Shown here one piece after another: positions 21,771 through 56,865 of a stretch of DNA of 64,000 nt. The DNA comes from Malania oleifera. Lineage: Eukaryota; Streptophyta; Magnoliopsida; Santalales; Ximeniaceae. The number at the start of each line of letters is the position of its first letter. Position 1 is the stretch's first letter. The notes under the pieces are model-generated. The model did not search any database. It had not been told where the DNA came from and saw nothing but the letters and a program-made list of their open reading frames with translations. A program made the position numbers and the translations under genes. The stretch is from the NCBI RefSeq assembly GCF_029873635.1, contig NC_080424.1, positions 2,087,001 to 2,151,000 of the forward strand, in the 5' to 3' direction.

Positions 21771-22824
21771 GTTAAACGGATTAACTCGTTGACTAAAGAA
21801 CAAGTGCAACACGCGTGATTATGAGTTAATGGGTAGTTGTTCAAAAGAAATGGCAATGGTTATTTGAAAGAATGAAAGCAAATTAAAATAACTAAGAAAG
21901 TTGAAAATAATAGTATGAACAAATTTTGAAAAAGAAGTGTTATATTTTAATATTATAATATTTTTAAAAGTATTTTAATCACATTAATTTCACATAAACT
22001 AATGTTGCGATATCTGTATAATTCATTAAGGAAAGTTTAGGTGATTTTTAATTATTTTCTCAAAAATATCCAAAATTAATTTATAAAACTAATGAATTTT
22101 AAAACGTGAGGAAACATAATTAATTTTTTTAATTTTTAATTTTAAAATTTTTAACACCCAATTATCTCATAAAACATAATAAATAAATAAAATATGAGGC
22201 ATAATACACGTGTCTAACTATTTATTATTTTTAAGCATTCACAAATTGAAGACTACGTCTACCCTTAAAGTTGGTGCTAAGTACTGTTTGTTGCTCGCCA
22301 CAGCCTTGCAGGTGACACGGAGGGTTTCCATTAAAGGAGGACGGTGAAATATTGTACATTTGAAAATTCAAATTTAAAATCACACACGGGAGATAAAATT
22401 ACAGGCGGAATTTTATTTTTTATTTTTATTTTTTAATTTTTTAAGCGAAAACATTAGGACCAGAGTGGGAGAGAGAAGGGAAATAAGAAAGCATTCAAAC
22501 CAGAGAGAGAGAGAGGGTGGGTTCGTCAGACAATTTTCTTCGCGTTCAATTGGTTCGGAAAGAGAGAGGTGGGAGCGAGAGCGAGAGCGAGGAGGGCCTT
22601 CCCTCTCCTTTTTTACGATCGTTGAATCTTGGAATCTTCTTGATCGACACAGGAACCGTGTAACCTCCCTCTGATCTGCCGCAGATCTCGCCTTCTGGTT
22701 CTTGTTTTCGCTCGTGTCGTCATTACGTTTTAGGGTTTCCGTTCGGTCGATCGCGAGCCGCAGAGCGTTATTTAGGGGGTTTTTGTGGTTCATTTGATAT
22801 TCGATCGAAGATCTGCTTTGTTCG
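21771..22824 (+). promoter_or_regulatory. DRP2 upstream region and 5' leader
   Basis: AT-rich to about 22440, then a leader rich in GAGA repeats (22502-22514, 22560-22592) and CT. I place the transcription start somewhere after 22440 from composition only and see no certain TATA box. An in-frame TGA at 22795-22797, with no ATG between it and 22825, fixes the start codon of DRP2. Confidence 0.5.
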
Positions 22825-46629
<23,805 letters not shown>

Positions 46630-47240
46630 GTGGCAAACCAGATTTATTTGACCATTCAATTATTCGCATATTATTGGTTGGTGAGAATCGGCTCGGCTTT
46701 ATTTCATGATCCAGGCATTATATTGTGATTCAGATTCTGCCGAGAAATCTTAAGAAGAAAGAGGGCGTGTGTACATAAATATCAGTCTCAGTTCCCTAAT
46801 CTCAGGCATATTTTTTACTGGTTTGCCCAGTTTCAAAACAGTGGATTTCAAGGCTTACTTGAATTCCATTTATTATATTCCCTCTATCCGATGTTTTCTT
46901 TTTTCTTTTTTTCTTGTTACTTTTTTTTTTTTTTTTCAATCACTCATTTTTGGATGGCATAGTTGTATTTGGCTGTATTACTTCTGTTTTTATATGTATT
47001 GTCCATTTTGGAAATGGCTGTGTAACATTTGAGAATTATCCCCTTTAGCAAATGGGAAGACACTTTTTACCACTTGGGTTTTATAAAGTATGACTTTCGT
47101 GTTTGGCGACACTTTGTGTGGCAGGGAAAGGGTTAAATAAAGGTGCCTAAATCTTATTGGGCATTTGGGTGCAAGAAATTAGGGTTGTACTTACATTGTC
47201 GCACTAAAATAAAAACTGTATTGAAGTTGTATATAGATCA
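46630..47240 (+). other. DRP2 3' UTR and downstream sequence
   Basis: T-rich sequence after the stop. AATAAA-type signals at about 47135 and 47206 could end the transcript, but the cleavage site cannot be placed by eye. Confidence 0.4.
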
Positions 47241-47544
47241 ACATTATACAGTTTTTGGATGCATTTGCTTTTTTAATTACGTATTTTTTTTTTTGGGGTC
47301 TGATGGAACGTGATAGTTATTCCGTCTATTTCTTATTATTCCACTATATATATTTGCCTAGGAATGAATATTTCATGGTGAAATTTATTTATGAATTGGG
47401 TAAGAAGCTTTGGATTGTTATTATTGCTTTACGGTAATAGTATATATTTTCAGAACAAATTATTGGATGTTTTTTTATTAACAATTTGCCTCGAGACATG
47501 GCTTTGGTACAAATGTCGTGTTGTTAAAGTTAACATGATGTCTA

Positions 47545-47648
47545 TTCATATGATATTAATTTTTGTGATACGTTTTTGAAATGACGTCTTCATCAACTAC
47601 TCATATGATATTAATTTTTATGATACGTTCTTGAAATGTCGTCTTTTT
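47545..47648 (+). repeat. Short tandem duplication between the convergent genes
   Basis: CATATGATATTAATTTTTGTGATACGTTTTTGAAATG is followed at once by a near-identical copy beginning CATATGATATTAATTTTTAT. Confidence 0.7.
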
Positions 47649-47756
47649 AAGTAGGTTATATATATATATATATGCACGATCGTGTTTGAGACCTTTAAAA
47701 TACTTGATGAATCGGTCAAGATAATTGTTCCTTCACTTCTCCCCATTATGCTTCTA

Positions 47757-48320
47757 AATTAAATAATAAATAAACTCAACTCAACTTGACCAAACTCGAC
47801 TTGATTGGATTGAACTCAGTAAGTATGGTGAGAACACTTTACCCTAATCCAACTTTTCTTTTTGATCTTGTTACCAAACATAATGAAAACAAATAATACA
47901 ATCATTACCAATTTGGCTACTAAAATTGTTTTCAACTAAATAAAATGCAGTGCCCTTTTAATATTTTGACCCTTAATAAAATAACAACCCCATCATTATC
48001 GTCATCACATGCATGAACTTTAAGATATTCTGACCACCCAATGATTTACTGAGGTTGGTCATTTGTAATCAGGCATGCTGCAGATGAGAAAGAATTAAAT
48101 GAATTCGATTCAACTTGACCAAACCTGAATTGCTTGCCACTCATCCAACGCTTATTTTCGATCTTATTACGGAACAAATAATATAAATGAAACGTGGGAG
48201 CACATAAAATCATAACCAATTTGGCTATTAAAGTTCCTTTTAATATCTGTTTTGACTCTTAATCAAAATATGAGCAATAATCATTATTGTTGTGCATAAA
48301 TATGAATAGTTGGCCCTTTA
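47757..48320 (+). repeat. Diverged segmental duplication in intergenic DNA
   Basis: Two blocks (about 47757-48060 and 48095-48320) share CAACTTGACCAAAC, GATCTT.TTAC, ACCAATTTGGCTA.TAAA and a TTGACC/TTGACTCTTAAT stretch in the same order. Probably part of an unnamed repeat. Nothing coding. Confidence 0.5.
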
Positions 48321-48897
48321 TCAGAGTTTTAAAACCCTACTGAATGTTGCATTTGGGAATGCGGACTTCACACTTTTAGATCTAAATAAATATAGACAAA
48401 TTTTAATATATTTTTATAGTACAATCTTACTCAAATTCAATATAAATTAAAATCTAAAGTCTGTATGTTCCCAACAAAATATTGACATGATGAACCTCAT
48501 AGAACGATACTTTCCTGTATATATTGTTTATATTTTATTTAATTTTTGTGTTCTAAATATAAGGAAAATGTCTCCTTGTTTTTCAAATTTTTATCATTTA
48601 TACAGATAGATTTTTTTTTTTTTCAAAAAAAGTTCCCCACAAACATTTAAAAAAAAAAAAAAAACTTCATAAACAAAGTAGCATTTGGTAACTATTTGAA
48701 AAATTAGAAATAAAAAATTTCACAACCAAACAACCCTAAGATATTGAGAGAGATGATCAAAAGGGGTTGATAAAGTTAAACAGCCATGCAGTGTGTATAT
48801 ATATATATGTATATAGTATAAAAGCACCAAATGCATTCAAAAGAAGAGATTAGACATAAAACTTGGAGGGGTAATTCACACATGGGTATTATATGAT
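48321..48897. other. AT-rich 3' flank of SUN gene, no feature seen
   Basis: Contains A- and T-runs (about 48606-48665) and a short (AT)n at 48797-48812. It should include the minus-strand 3' UTR of the SUN gene. I cannot place the polyadenylation site. Confidence 0.4.
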
Positions 48898-51779
48898 TTA
48901 TAGTGTGAGGATTACGAGTACAATGCAACAGCTCAACAGTAGGAAAAGCCAGGAAGAGCTCGTCCAACAAAATTTCCCGGATCTACTTAACCTATATATA
49001 CTCAACACCGTATCTATGAACAGCCTCAGGAAAGCTAACAACCCAAAAATTAAGCTTACAAGAAACACCATCACACCCTTGTTCTCCAAGTGTATCTGAT
49101 TCTTCTGCACCTTCTCCACCTCTGACCTGCAAGCAATTGGCAATTTACTAATTAGAACTCTCACATCCAACAGTGTGCCAAAATCGGAACTGTCAAAAAA
49201 TTAATATTGAGCACAAAGTGTTCTATACTAACAATTGGTTTGGTTGGCGAGAAGCAGAGAAAGAAAAACAACAATCAATGCTAAGGTGAACTAAAAATTA
49301 TCTCTACAAGAACTGAACATGGCTACTTTTTAAAATTCCGTAAGGTGCATGTCTTTTTGAGCAGTCTATTTCTCTTCAATTCAGGGGAAGGAAAAATGAT
49401 CGATCTCCACTGCTTTTCCCTTCTCCTCTTTTGTATGTGATCTTCTGCCAATTTCTCAATATTGTTTCCATTATCATTGTGATGCTGAGAATTGAGAAAC
49501 ACTTGCACGACATTCTCTTTTAAGTTGACAGTCCAAATTACTGATTCTCATATTTCTAATTTCATTTAGTTGCCTGCTTAAGACAAAATTTCTATTCAAA
49601 CCTTCACGACAACTACAAGTCTGAGAACTCCATTGATCACTGTTCAAAATATTATAGCTTAAAAATTCAGATTCAATAAAAGATATCACACTCAACCTTT
49701 GAAATATCATGAATTTCCACACCATTTTTAAAATGGTGTCTCACCACTGAAGTCCTGGATGGAAAGGCTCACCCAATAATGATGATTCTATGAATTGACA
49801 ATAAGTTTGCATGGTTCACTTAGAGGAGAACCCTTGACGCAACAGATGCATGTCATTTTTTTTTGGGGGTGGGGGTGGGGGCGGGGGTAGGGGGGGTGCA
49901 AGATCTAGCAGTTTGAATTTTGAAATTGATTCATTTAACCCCAACTGTGTCAAATGAATATGTACTTTGGAACTGAATGCAGCATATTTTTAACGCAAAA
50001 AATTTCATAGAAGAAAGAAAGAATGTAGAAAAAAGGAGAATAACAACAAATCCTCCTATGAAGTAAAGATAACAAAAAGAGAAAAGAATTCGATGAAAAT
50101 AACGACATCTAAAAATCATGTTGTGGATCTGCAAAACAAACTCCATTAAACAATTGGCTGCAAAATACCAAGGTGAGGACATATATTGAATCCTATCCTA
50201 CAGCAAAGAAAGCGTTATCTTTTTCCCTATAAATATGTGCGCATTCCATTCCAACCAAATTCCCCACAACACCGGAAATAAATTTCACAATCTCCACAAA
50301 GCTAAGCCATCTCTACTCCTATCATATCCTTGAAAGGATAGCTAACAAATCCTTCATCAACTTTGGTAAAACCTAGTTCTCTCCAAATAAATTAAACTTT
50401 ATTCCAAAACCCCAAGAGAAAAAAATATGCAACCAAGTAAAAAAAAAAAAAAAAAGAAGATGAAAGGTTCTCAAAACATAAAGCACACACATCCAGAGAT
50501 TAAGCATTCAAAAGTTAATTATTCTGCAACATATTGTTGGTGTTAACTCTCCTAAGAACAACTGATCAAATTAAACCTTTAATCTTGGAAGGGATATTTT
50601 GGCCTTCCAAATACTAGGATGAAGCAGAAAGGAAATGTTAGCTCTAATCAAATGGTCAAAAAAACAAGTTCAAGAATAAACCCCAATGGAGTCTAAAACC
50701 CATGATTGAACATCCCAGGGAAGGGCGACAACCCTCCAACAACAACAAAGAATGGAACTCTCCCACCACCATATCATTAAGCAATCTACAAAAAAATGAA
50801 TACCAAGAGTTACTATAACGATTAGAGATGAAGGAATAGATGACATCATCATGCACCAAGGAAAGACAAAATAATTGAGGAAACAGGATGAAAAGCAAAG
50901 AATCCCACAAACAAATGTTTTTCCAAAAGTGAACCCAAAACCATTACCCAAAACAAATTTGGTGCAAGAGGTGAAGAGAGTATCAAAACGAACATCTTGT
51001 TCCCATATTTTCATCCCACCAATTTACTGAATTCCAAATTAAATTTCAATAACTTTGTGCCGGAGAGAGTTCTCGAAGGGATTCCAATCCAAACCATCCA
51101 CCATAGGCCTACAACCATCTTCCTAATAAAAAAAAAAATTTAAAAACTGTTGCCACATTAAATGATCAAAAGAGGATCTAGAGTAAACTTCACTCACTTC
51201 CCCAACAGCACCTCCTTTTTAACTCTTACAATGAAACCCACATTGCCACCTCAATCCAAAAAGGCTCCCTTCTACCTCTTCTGTCTATTCAAATAATCAA
51301 GCTAGCCTAAAATGGTAGCCTTCTTAGCTGTAATATTCCTGAAAACTTCTTCCTTCCACTTTTCAACCTCTTTAAGATGCTTTATCTTTTTCTTGAACCC
51401 AAAGCCTTCACAATTCCTCTCAGAATCCTCACTCCCAACAACTCAACCACTGCATATGGCACATAGAATTCACACAAAACATTCCCCCTAATTGGGAGCC
51501 TACTTGCTCTCTCTCTCCCCCACCCCCCCTTGGGAGCCTACTTGCTCTCTCTCTCCCCCCCCCCCCCCCCGCCCGCCCCCAACCAAAAAAAGAGAGAGAG
51601 AGAGAGATTAAAGTACAATTATTTAGAGTATTTTAGTGTCTATGTTTTCAGTGTTTGTCTGAACCCTGGGAAAAAAACCTGACATCTATATATCATGCAG
51701 GCTGCAGCAAGATTTTTTTTCCTTCATAAATCTTTGCCCTCCAAGGAAAAATTCTTTTCTATCCCATCTCACAAAAGAA

Positions 51780-51821
<42 letters not shown>

Positions 51822-54013
51822 ACTATAAATAGAATTTTTACTACAAGCTTGCATAGCATTTTGAGTATGACAACTGAATTATTGAAGGAAATTGGGAATG
51901 CATATGGTTTAAAAATGAAATAAACCTGAGAACAGCATTGTCCCTGAGAAGATTATCCAACTGCATGGAAACAATGGATTTCCAAGAAACAAGGCCGCTG
52001 ATATCTTTAACCTGCAAGAAAAATCAACATATAATGATTGAAGGACCTGTCTGTGATAGGAGAAAAAACAACCAAAAATGTAATGCAGGAAATTCACATA
52101 CAATGGCCTCCTTGCTTTGAAGAAAACTCCTTATGTCTGATCTGATCTCCTCCAAGAGAAAATTTTTCTCCTCTATTTCTTTATCAAATTCATTGAAGAT
52201 GTTGCTGTATTTGGAGTTCAGATCCTCAAGGTATCGCTCCAAAACAGATAAATCTAAATCTAGTGAACGAACTTTTTGCATAAGTATTTTAAGAACTGTG
52301 TCCCCAGGCATACGACCAGCCTGCTGATAACGTATTTCTTCAATCGGATCAGGCACAGTATTTTTCGTTGCTTCATGCTTCACATTAGAGGTTTTGAGTG
52401 CAGAGTCAGGTTCCATTTCTTCAATAATATTTTGATAAATGTCATCACCTTCAGTGGATTCCGATTGAGAGGGCAGTGGATTCTGCTCATCAGTAGGTTC
52501 CTCAGGTACGAACCGATTATCTTGAGCAGATATTAAATCCTCCAGCATTCGCTCAACAGCATCCACACCAAACACTTCGACAACGCTCAATGTGCAGTAG
52601 AATTCCAAACCATAATGGCTCAGCAGATTCAACTTTAAATATCTCACCCATCTTGGCTCCTGAAGAACAAATCTCTGAGCATGCTTAACATTTGCAGCAG
52701 TAAAATTCCCAAGTTTAACCCATATATCTGTTGGGTAAACCAAACTGCCAAGAAGCTCGAAATCTTTTAAATTAGAAGAGTAATGCTCAAAATTTGCAAT
52801 TTCAATTGTATCAACTAAGGTTTCTTCAGAAAGTTCTATGACAACAAATTTCTCTTCAGCAGAACATGGATTTCGAAGATACTTGTCCTTGTCTTTGCCC
52901 AAGATATTGAAGGCACCCTTTGCTTCCTTGTTAAAAGCCAAAACCTTTGCTCCCTTTGAAGCTGAAGCATAATTATATGCTGCACCACCAGGCTCCACTC
53001 TATGTTTTATACCTCCAACCTGATCAGCTACAAACTTGCTTTTAGAGTTGAATACTTTGCTCTTAAATTCATCAAGACTTGGTGGCACAACACGGAGTAG
53101 CCTGTCAGACATCGATGAATCCCTCCCAGATTTTGCAACCAAACCAGAGTTTTTCACCTCAGCCTGTGCTTCAAGTGCAGAGTTATGATTTATATTATCC
53201 TCGTTAGCTCGTAATCTGTTTCCAGACTTGGTCTTAGCACCATTTGTGTGTGAACTATCATAACAAATCTTGGAATCGCTTTCTGGTAATGAATCTTTTT
53301 CTACAGAGCGAAAGCCCTTACCAAGTGCCCTCTTAGTCTCTTCCCAAGCGGGTGTGCCATCTGAAGCTGCTCTAGATCCATCTGAATCCAAAGACAGAAC
53401 AGAGAATAATTATGAAGAAGAAGAAGAGAAATTGAACCTTGAATTTGAGTTTGTATGGATTTGAACAAGATGCAATACAAAATTGTATTGAATTTTTGTT
53501 CAAAATTAACTTCATCCAAATTTGATGCCTAAAATCCATGCTCCCAAACATGACATAAATGATTGTTCAAATAAGCAATTAAAACAGGGACTAAAAACAA
53601 GATCCCTGTGAATAATACGTATACAGGGATTAAAGTTTGAATGGTCCAACTCTCTTACAGGTTGAAAACAATAGTGCAACCCAAGCGAACCATACATTTG
53701 TGATGACAAAAAAAGAAAATAGAATAGATTTTCCCATGAATCCATTATTCATTTATATTATGCAAAAGCTTAATATCTATGTTTTAGGACATTTTAAGTA
53801 ATAATAATAATAATAAGGGAATAACACTATAATACGGAAAAATTCAATTAGCAGATTACCTCTGTAACTATTGCCCCGGCCGGTCCATAAGCAAACGAGG
53901 ATGACAAGTCCCCACAAAACGAAAACCAAAGATAGAGAAACCTTATACAAGCGATTTCTTCTGCTGATCGCCAAAGCTCTTCGCTGAAGAAGAGCTCTAC
54001 GTGATCTCTGCAT
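48898..54013 (-). CDS. SUN3/SUN4: Mid-SUN domain protein (plant SUN3/SUN4 class), 582 aa, 4 exons
   Basis: Integral protein of the nuclear envelope and ER that links membrane and nuclear architecture. Minus-strand exons: 53860-54013, 52102-53381, 51926-52011, 48898-49126, all GT-AG with agreeing phases. An in-frame TGA (54020-54022) lies nine bases upstream of the ATG, fixing the start. Residues: basic N-terminus [10 protein letters not shown], membrane segment about 24-43, variable linker, SUN domain about 183-326 ([49 protein letters not shown]), acidic stretch, coiled-coil about 415-515, two C-terminal membrane segments about 524-546 and 565-582. The central SUN domain and three membrane spans define the mid-SUN class, not the C-terminal SUN1/SUN2 class. 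Length fits (Arabidopsis members about 560-600). SUN3 versus SUN4 cannot be decided here. Confidence 0.94.
49861..49898 (+). repeat. G-run tract in SUN intron 3
   Basis: At least five runs of four or more G separated by single T, C or A (GGGGGTGGGGGTGGGGGCG and onward). This meets the simple G-quadruplex pattern on the plus strand. In the SUN transcript it would be a C-rich intron segment. Confidence 0.75.
49950..51480 (-). mobile_element. L1-type LINE remnant in SUN intron 3, same strand as gene
   Basis: Minus-strand peptides include [18 protein letters not shown] (typical VGNGxRIRFWEDLW), [21 protein letters not shown] and a decayed zf-RVT-like end near 50600-50150. This is L1 order for the post-RT region. 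Multiple stops. It lies fully inside the 2.8-kb intron 49127-51925. Confidence 0.55.
51494..51610 (+). repeat. Duplicated CT/poly-C tract in SUN intron 3
   Basis: The unit TTGGGAGCCTACTTGCTCTC followed by a C run occurs twice in tandem. The second C run has 15 or more bases and is followed by an A-rich then (GA)n stretch. Confidence 0.7.
51781..51820. repeat. (AT)n microsatellite in SUN intron 3
   Basis: An uninterrupted run of about 15 AT units after TATATATACA. Confidence 0.9.
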
Positions 54014-55180
54014 TGTACATCAATCCGATCTACGGCTGACTCCTTAAGAGTCTAAATGAAGAAGTGTATCCTACACCACATAATGCAATGACCTGCTTGA
54101 TTTTAGTCTCAATCCTCAAACATATATAAAATTTAATTGTTGAATTGCAAATGAAGTCCAACCCAGATCAAAGTTACCATGCACCAAAATGAGTACTCTT
54201 CTGTGGAATAAATTCAGCTTGGGGTTCAAGCAAAATAACCCTTTATTCCCAAGAAACACTATTTCACCAACGCTGATGGTGAAGGGGACCTTTTGCCCCC
54301 GCTTTTGTGAGAGCTTACTTGCATAAATGAATTGCAAGAGACAATGATGTAATAATTTTATAAATCTTGAGCGCTAATAGCCTAATACAATCAGTTCCTT
54401 TGCTTAGCCCTTAGCATCTCACCATAAAGCATAGGAGTCAAAATTTTCCATCTCCCAAATCATCCAACTCAATTTAAAACATAAGAATTAAAAATTTCCC
54501 TCCCCCTTCATCTTGCTTAGCTCAGATCTTACATTAAAATTTTCAAAAAAGAAAAAACTGAACTGTATGAATTTACACACCGGGAAGAGAAAGAGATGAA
54601 AATAACACAGAAGGCGGCAATTCCAGCTCGATTGCTTTTGATAATAAAAAACAAAGACTCAGATCTAATCAACTTCAAATTTCAAGTCCTTCACAAATTA
54701 TTATTTTTTAAAAAAAGAAAGAAAGAAAGAAAGAAACGGATTGAAAACCTAGTATACGTACTGCGTATGTGCGCACATACAGCAGAGAATTCACATGAGG
54801 TCCATGATCTCGAATCTTGAAGCGCACAAAACATCTGTCACTGAACCCAATCGCATCGAGATGATCAACGAGTGCTGTTGAGAATTCTCGAGATCATCAG
54901 AAGGCAGAGAATATCTCCCCCGTCAGAATTGAAACGCCGCAGTTTCGGCCCTGCGTTTCCTTCCCACCCTCCTTATATATTCTCCTTTTTCACTTCCTCA
55001 ACGGCTTCTCTCTCTCTCTCTCTCTCTAGATTTTGAAACCTCGAACGGGAAAAATAGAAATTTAATTATTAGATTTTCTGAATATTTAGTTATTTACGGA
55101 ATGGGAAATAATAATACATTTTGACATTTTTCATTTTTATAAAAAGAAATAAAACATTTTTAAAAAATAAAGATCCTGTT
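54014..55180 (-). promoter_or_regulatory. SUN gene upstream region
   Basis: Sequence upstream of the minus-strand ATG. A CT/GA run at 55009-55026 and TATATATTC near 54974-54982 are possible core promoter parts, the latter on the plus strand. No coding remnant is seen, and the transcription start cannot be placed. Confidence 0.35.
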
Positions 55181-55227
55181 TACAGAAGACGAAGCAGTGT
55201 TCAGGTGAATCATTCACGTCGTAGGAT

Positions 55228-55435
55228 GGCACGTGACCAGGTCACGTGAGACAGCCGCTCGTCACAATCCCGGACGTGGCAGAAATTTATTGGGTTGCGG
55301 TGACGTGGTGGCGGTGCAACGGCTAGGGGAGACAGGGCCTCGCCGTATCGGGCGTGGGCTTGAAAAGAAACCAATGGTATCGGCCCACGTGCCATCCCAA
55401 GCTGTGAGAAAAATGAGAGACGTGGGCCACGTGAT
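55228..55435. promoter_or_regulatory. G-box cluster (four CACGTG palindromes)
   Basis: Perfect CACGTG sites at 55230-55235, 55243-55248, 55386-55391 and 55428-55433, plus further ACGTGG cores near 55273, 55302 and 55420. The block is GC-rich in an AT-rich neighbourhood. G-boxes bind bZIP and bHLH factors. The cluster is about 1.2-1.4 kb upstream of the SUN start codon, and no other gene is visible on its right. Confidence 0.6.
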
Positions 55436-55639
55436 GAGCTGTAAAACGACAGCAAATCGCGTCAATGGCGCGGAGAAGATGAGTCAGCCAAGGTAAACGA
55501 GAGAAAAACTGAAGAAGCGTGAGTTCATGATTCACGCGCTTTAACCACGCGCCATGCGCGTCTGATTACGCGGGACGGCGAGAGAACCAGTTTGCAAACA
55601 CGCCACATTTAGTCCGGCCAAAGTAAACATCTCAAATCT

Positions 55640-56865
55640 TTACTATGAATACGTAAAAAATAAATTAGAATAAAATGTAAAAGAAAAATGTTTCTTCGAA
55701 TAATTTTAAATTGGCAAAAAGGTTCATAAATTTATTTATTTTAAAAAAAATAAATTCATAATTTACTTAAATATCATTTGAAAAATACAAAATTGAAACA
55801 CCAATTTTGAAAATATATGAAAAAAAATTTAAATTATCGTAATAATGCTATTTTAGAGATAATAATCAAGAAATAATATTATACACAATCATTTATAACC
55901 TTTTTTTGTAAGGCAAAAAAAAGCATAAATTTAAATTTTTTTAAAAAAAATTAATGTCGTAATTGACTTAAATATAGTTCAAATAATACAGAATTGAAAT
56001 ACAAACTTTGAAAATATAAGAAAAAAATTTAAATTATTGTAATAATGCTATTATAAAGATAATAAATAAGAAGTAATATTTTATAAATGCATAAAGTCAA
56101 GAATGCATCACTTAAAATACAAATGTTTGAAAGCACATATATGAATATTCACAAGTAAAGAAAAATACTTTTCCATGAATTTTCTAATTTTAAATTTTAA
56201 AATGCATTTTAATTAATATAGTAACTATTTGAATTTTTCTTCATTATTCTAAGCGTATGATATAAATCATCTACCGGTATCTAATCTGATCAATGAAATA
56301 TCATTAGAACAGGTTGTCATAATAATTAAAAATTTATAGCACGAGTTGAACACAACGCAATCTCGATGAGTGCATTAAAGGGCTCACCTACTTTTTGATT
56401 ATATTGCAATAGAGACACAAAATTAAGAAACATAAATAATAATAATAAAATATTCTCTTTTTATTTTTAAAGTAATGAAAAAAATGAATGACAAATTAGA
56501 AATGTTGAGAAACTAGAAACAATGATTAAGAGAAAGTAGAAATGAATAAAAATGTTGAGAAATTAAAAACACAACTAAGAGAAAGTACATATTTGTTTTA
56601 TATTTAACCTAAATTATTCAATTATATGAAAACCAAATTATTAACATTTTTCACTATTTTTTCCTAAAAAAAATTATAAAGTTTAACAAAAAATAGATTT
56701 GAATAATATTTATTGAAATGAGTCATTAGGTTATAATATTCAAATTATATAAATATGATTATAGAATAAAAATTCATGTTAGAACTTAAGATACAATCTA
56801 AATTTCTCAAAAAGTTTGAGTAATATTATCATCAGAAATCCTAAAATTTAAAGAAATGAAATATG
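55640..56865. other. AT-rich intergenic DNA with a diverged 190-bp duplication
   Basis: Blocks at about 55710-55890 and 55905-56076 share CATAA.TTTA.TT, AATATAT/AATATAA, AAATTTAAATTAT and GTAATAATGCTAT in the same order. Otherwise I see nothing here. Confidence 0.5.

Noticed and set aside
22413-22793. 126-residue minus-strand frame upstream of DRP2
   Set aside because: Antisense to the GAGA-rich DRP2 leader; Arg/Glu/Ser composition follows from the repeats.
50656-51014. Possible membrane protein frame on the minus strand
   Set aside because: The peptide with [14 protein letters not shown] follows the post-RT region of L1 LINE proteins and lies in a SUN intron.
55210-55535. Overlapping frames on both strands in the GC-rich block
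   Set aside because: Frames are open because of GC content. No domain, no splice signals that extend them, and no agreement between strands.
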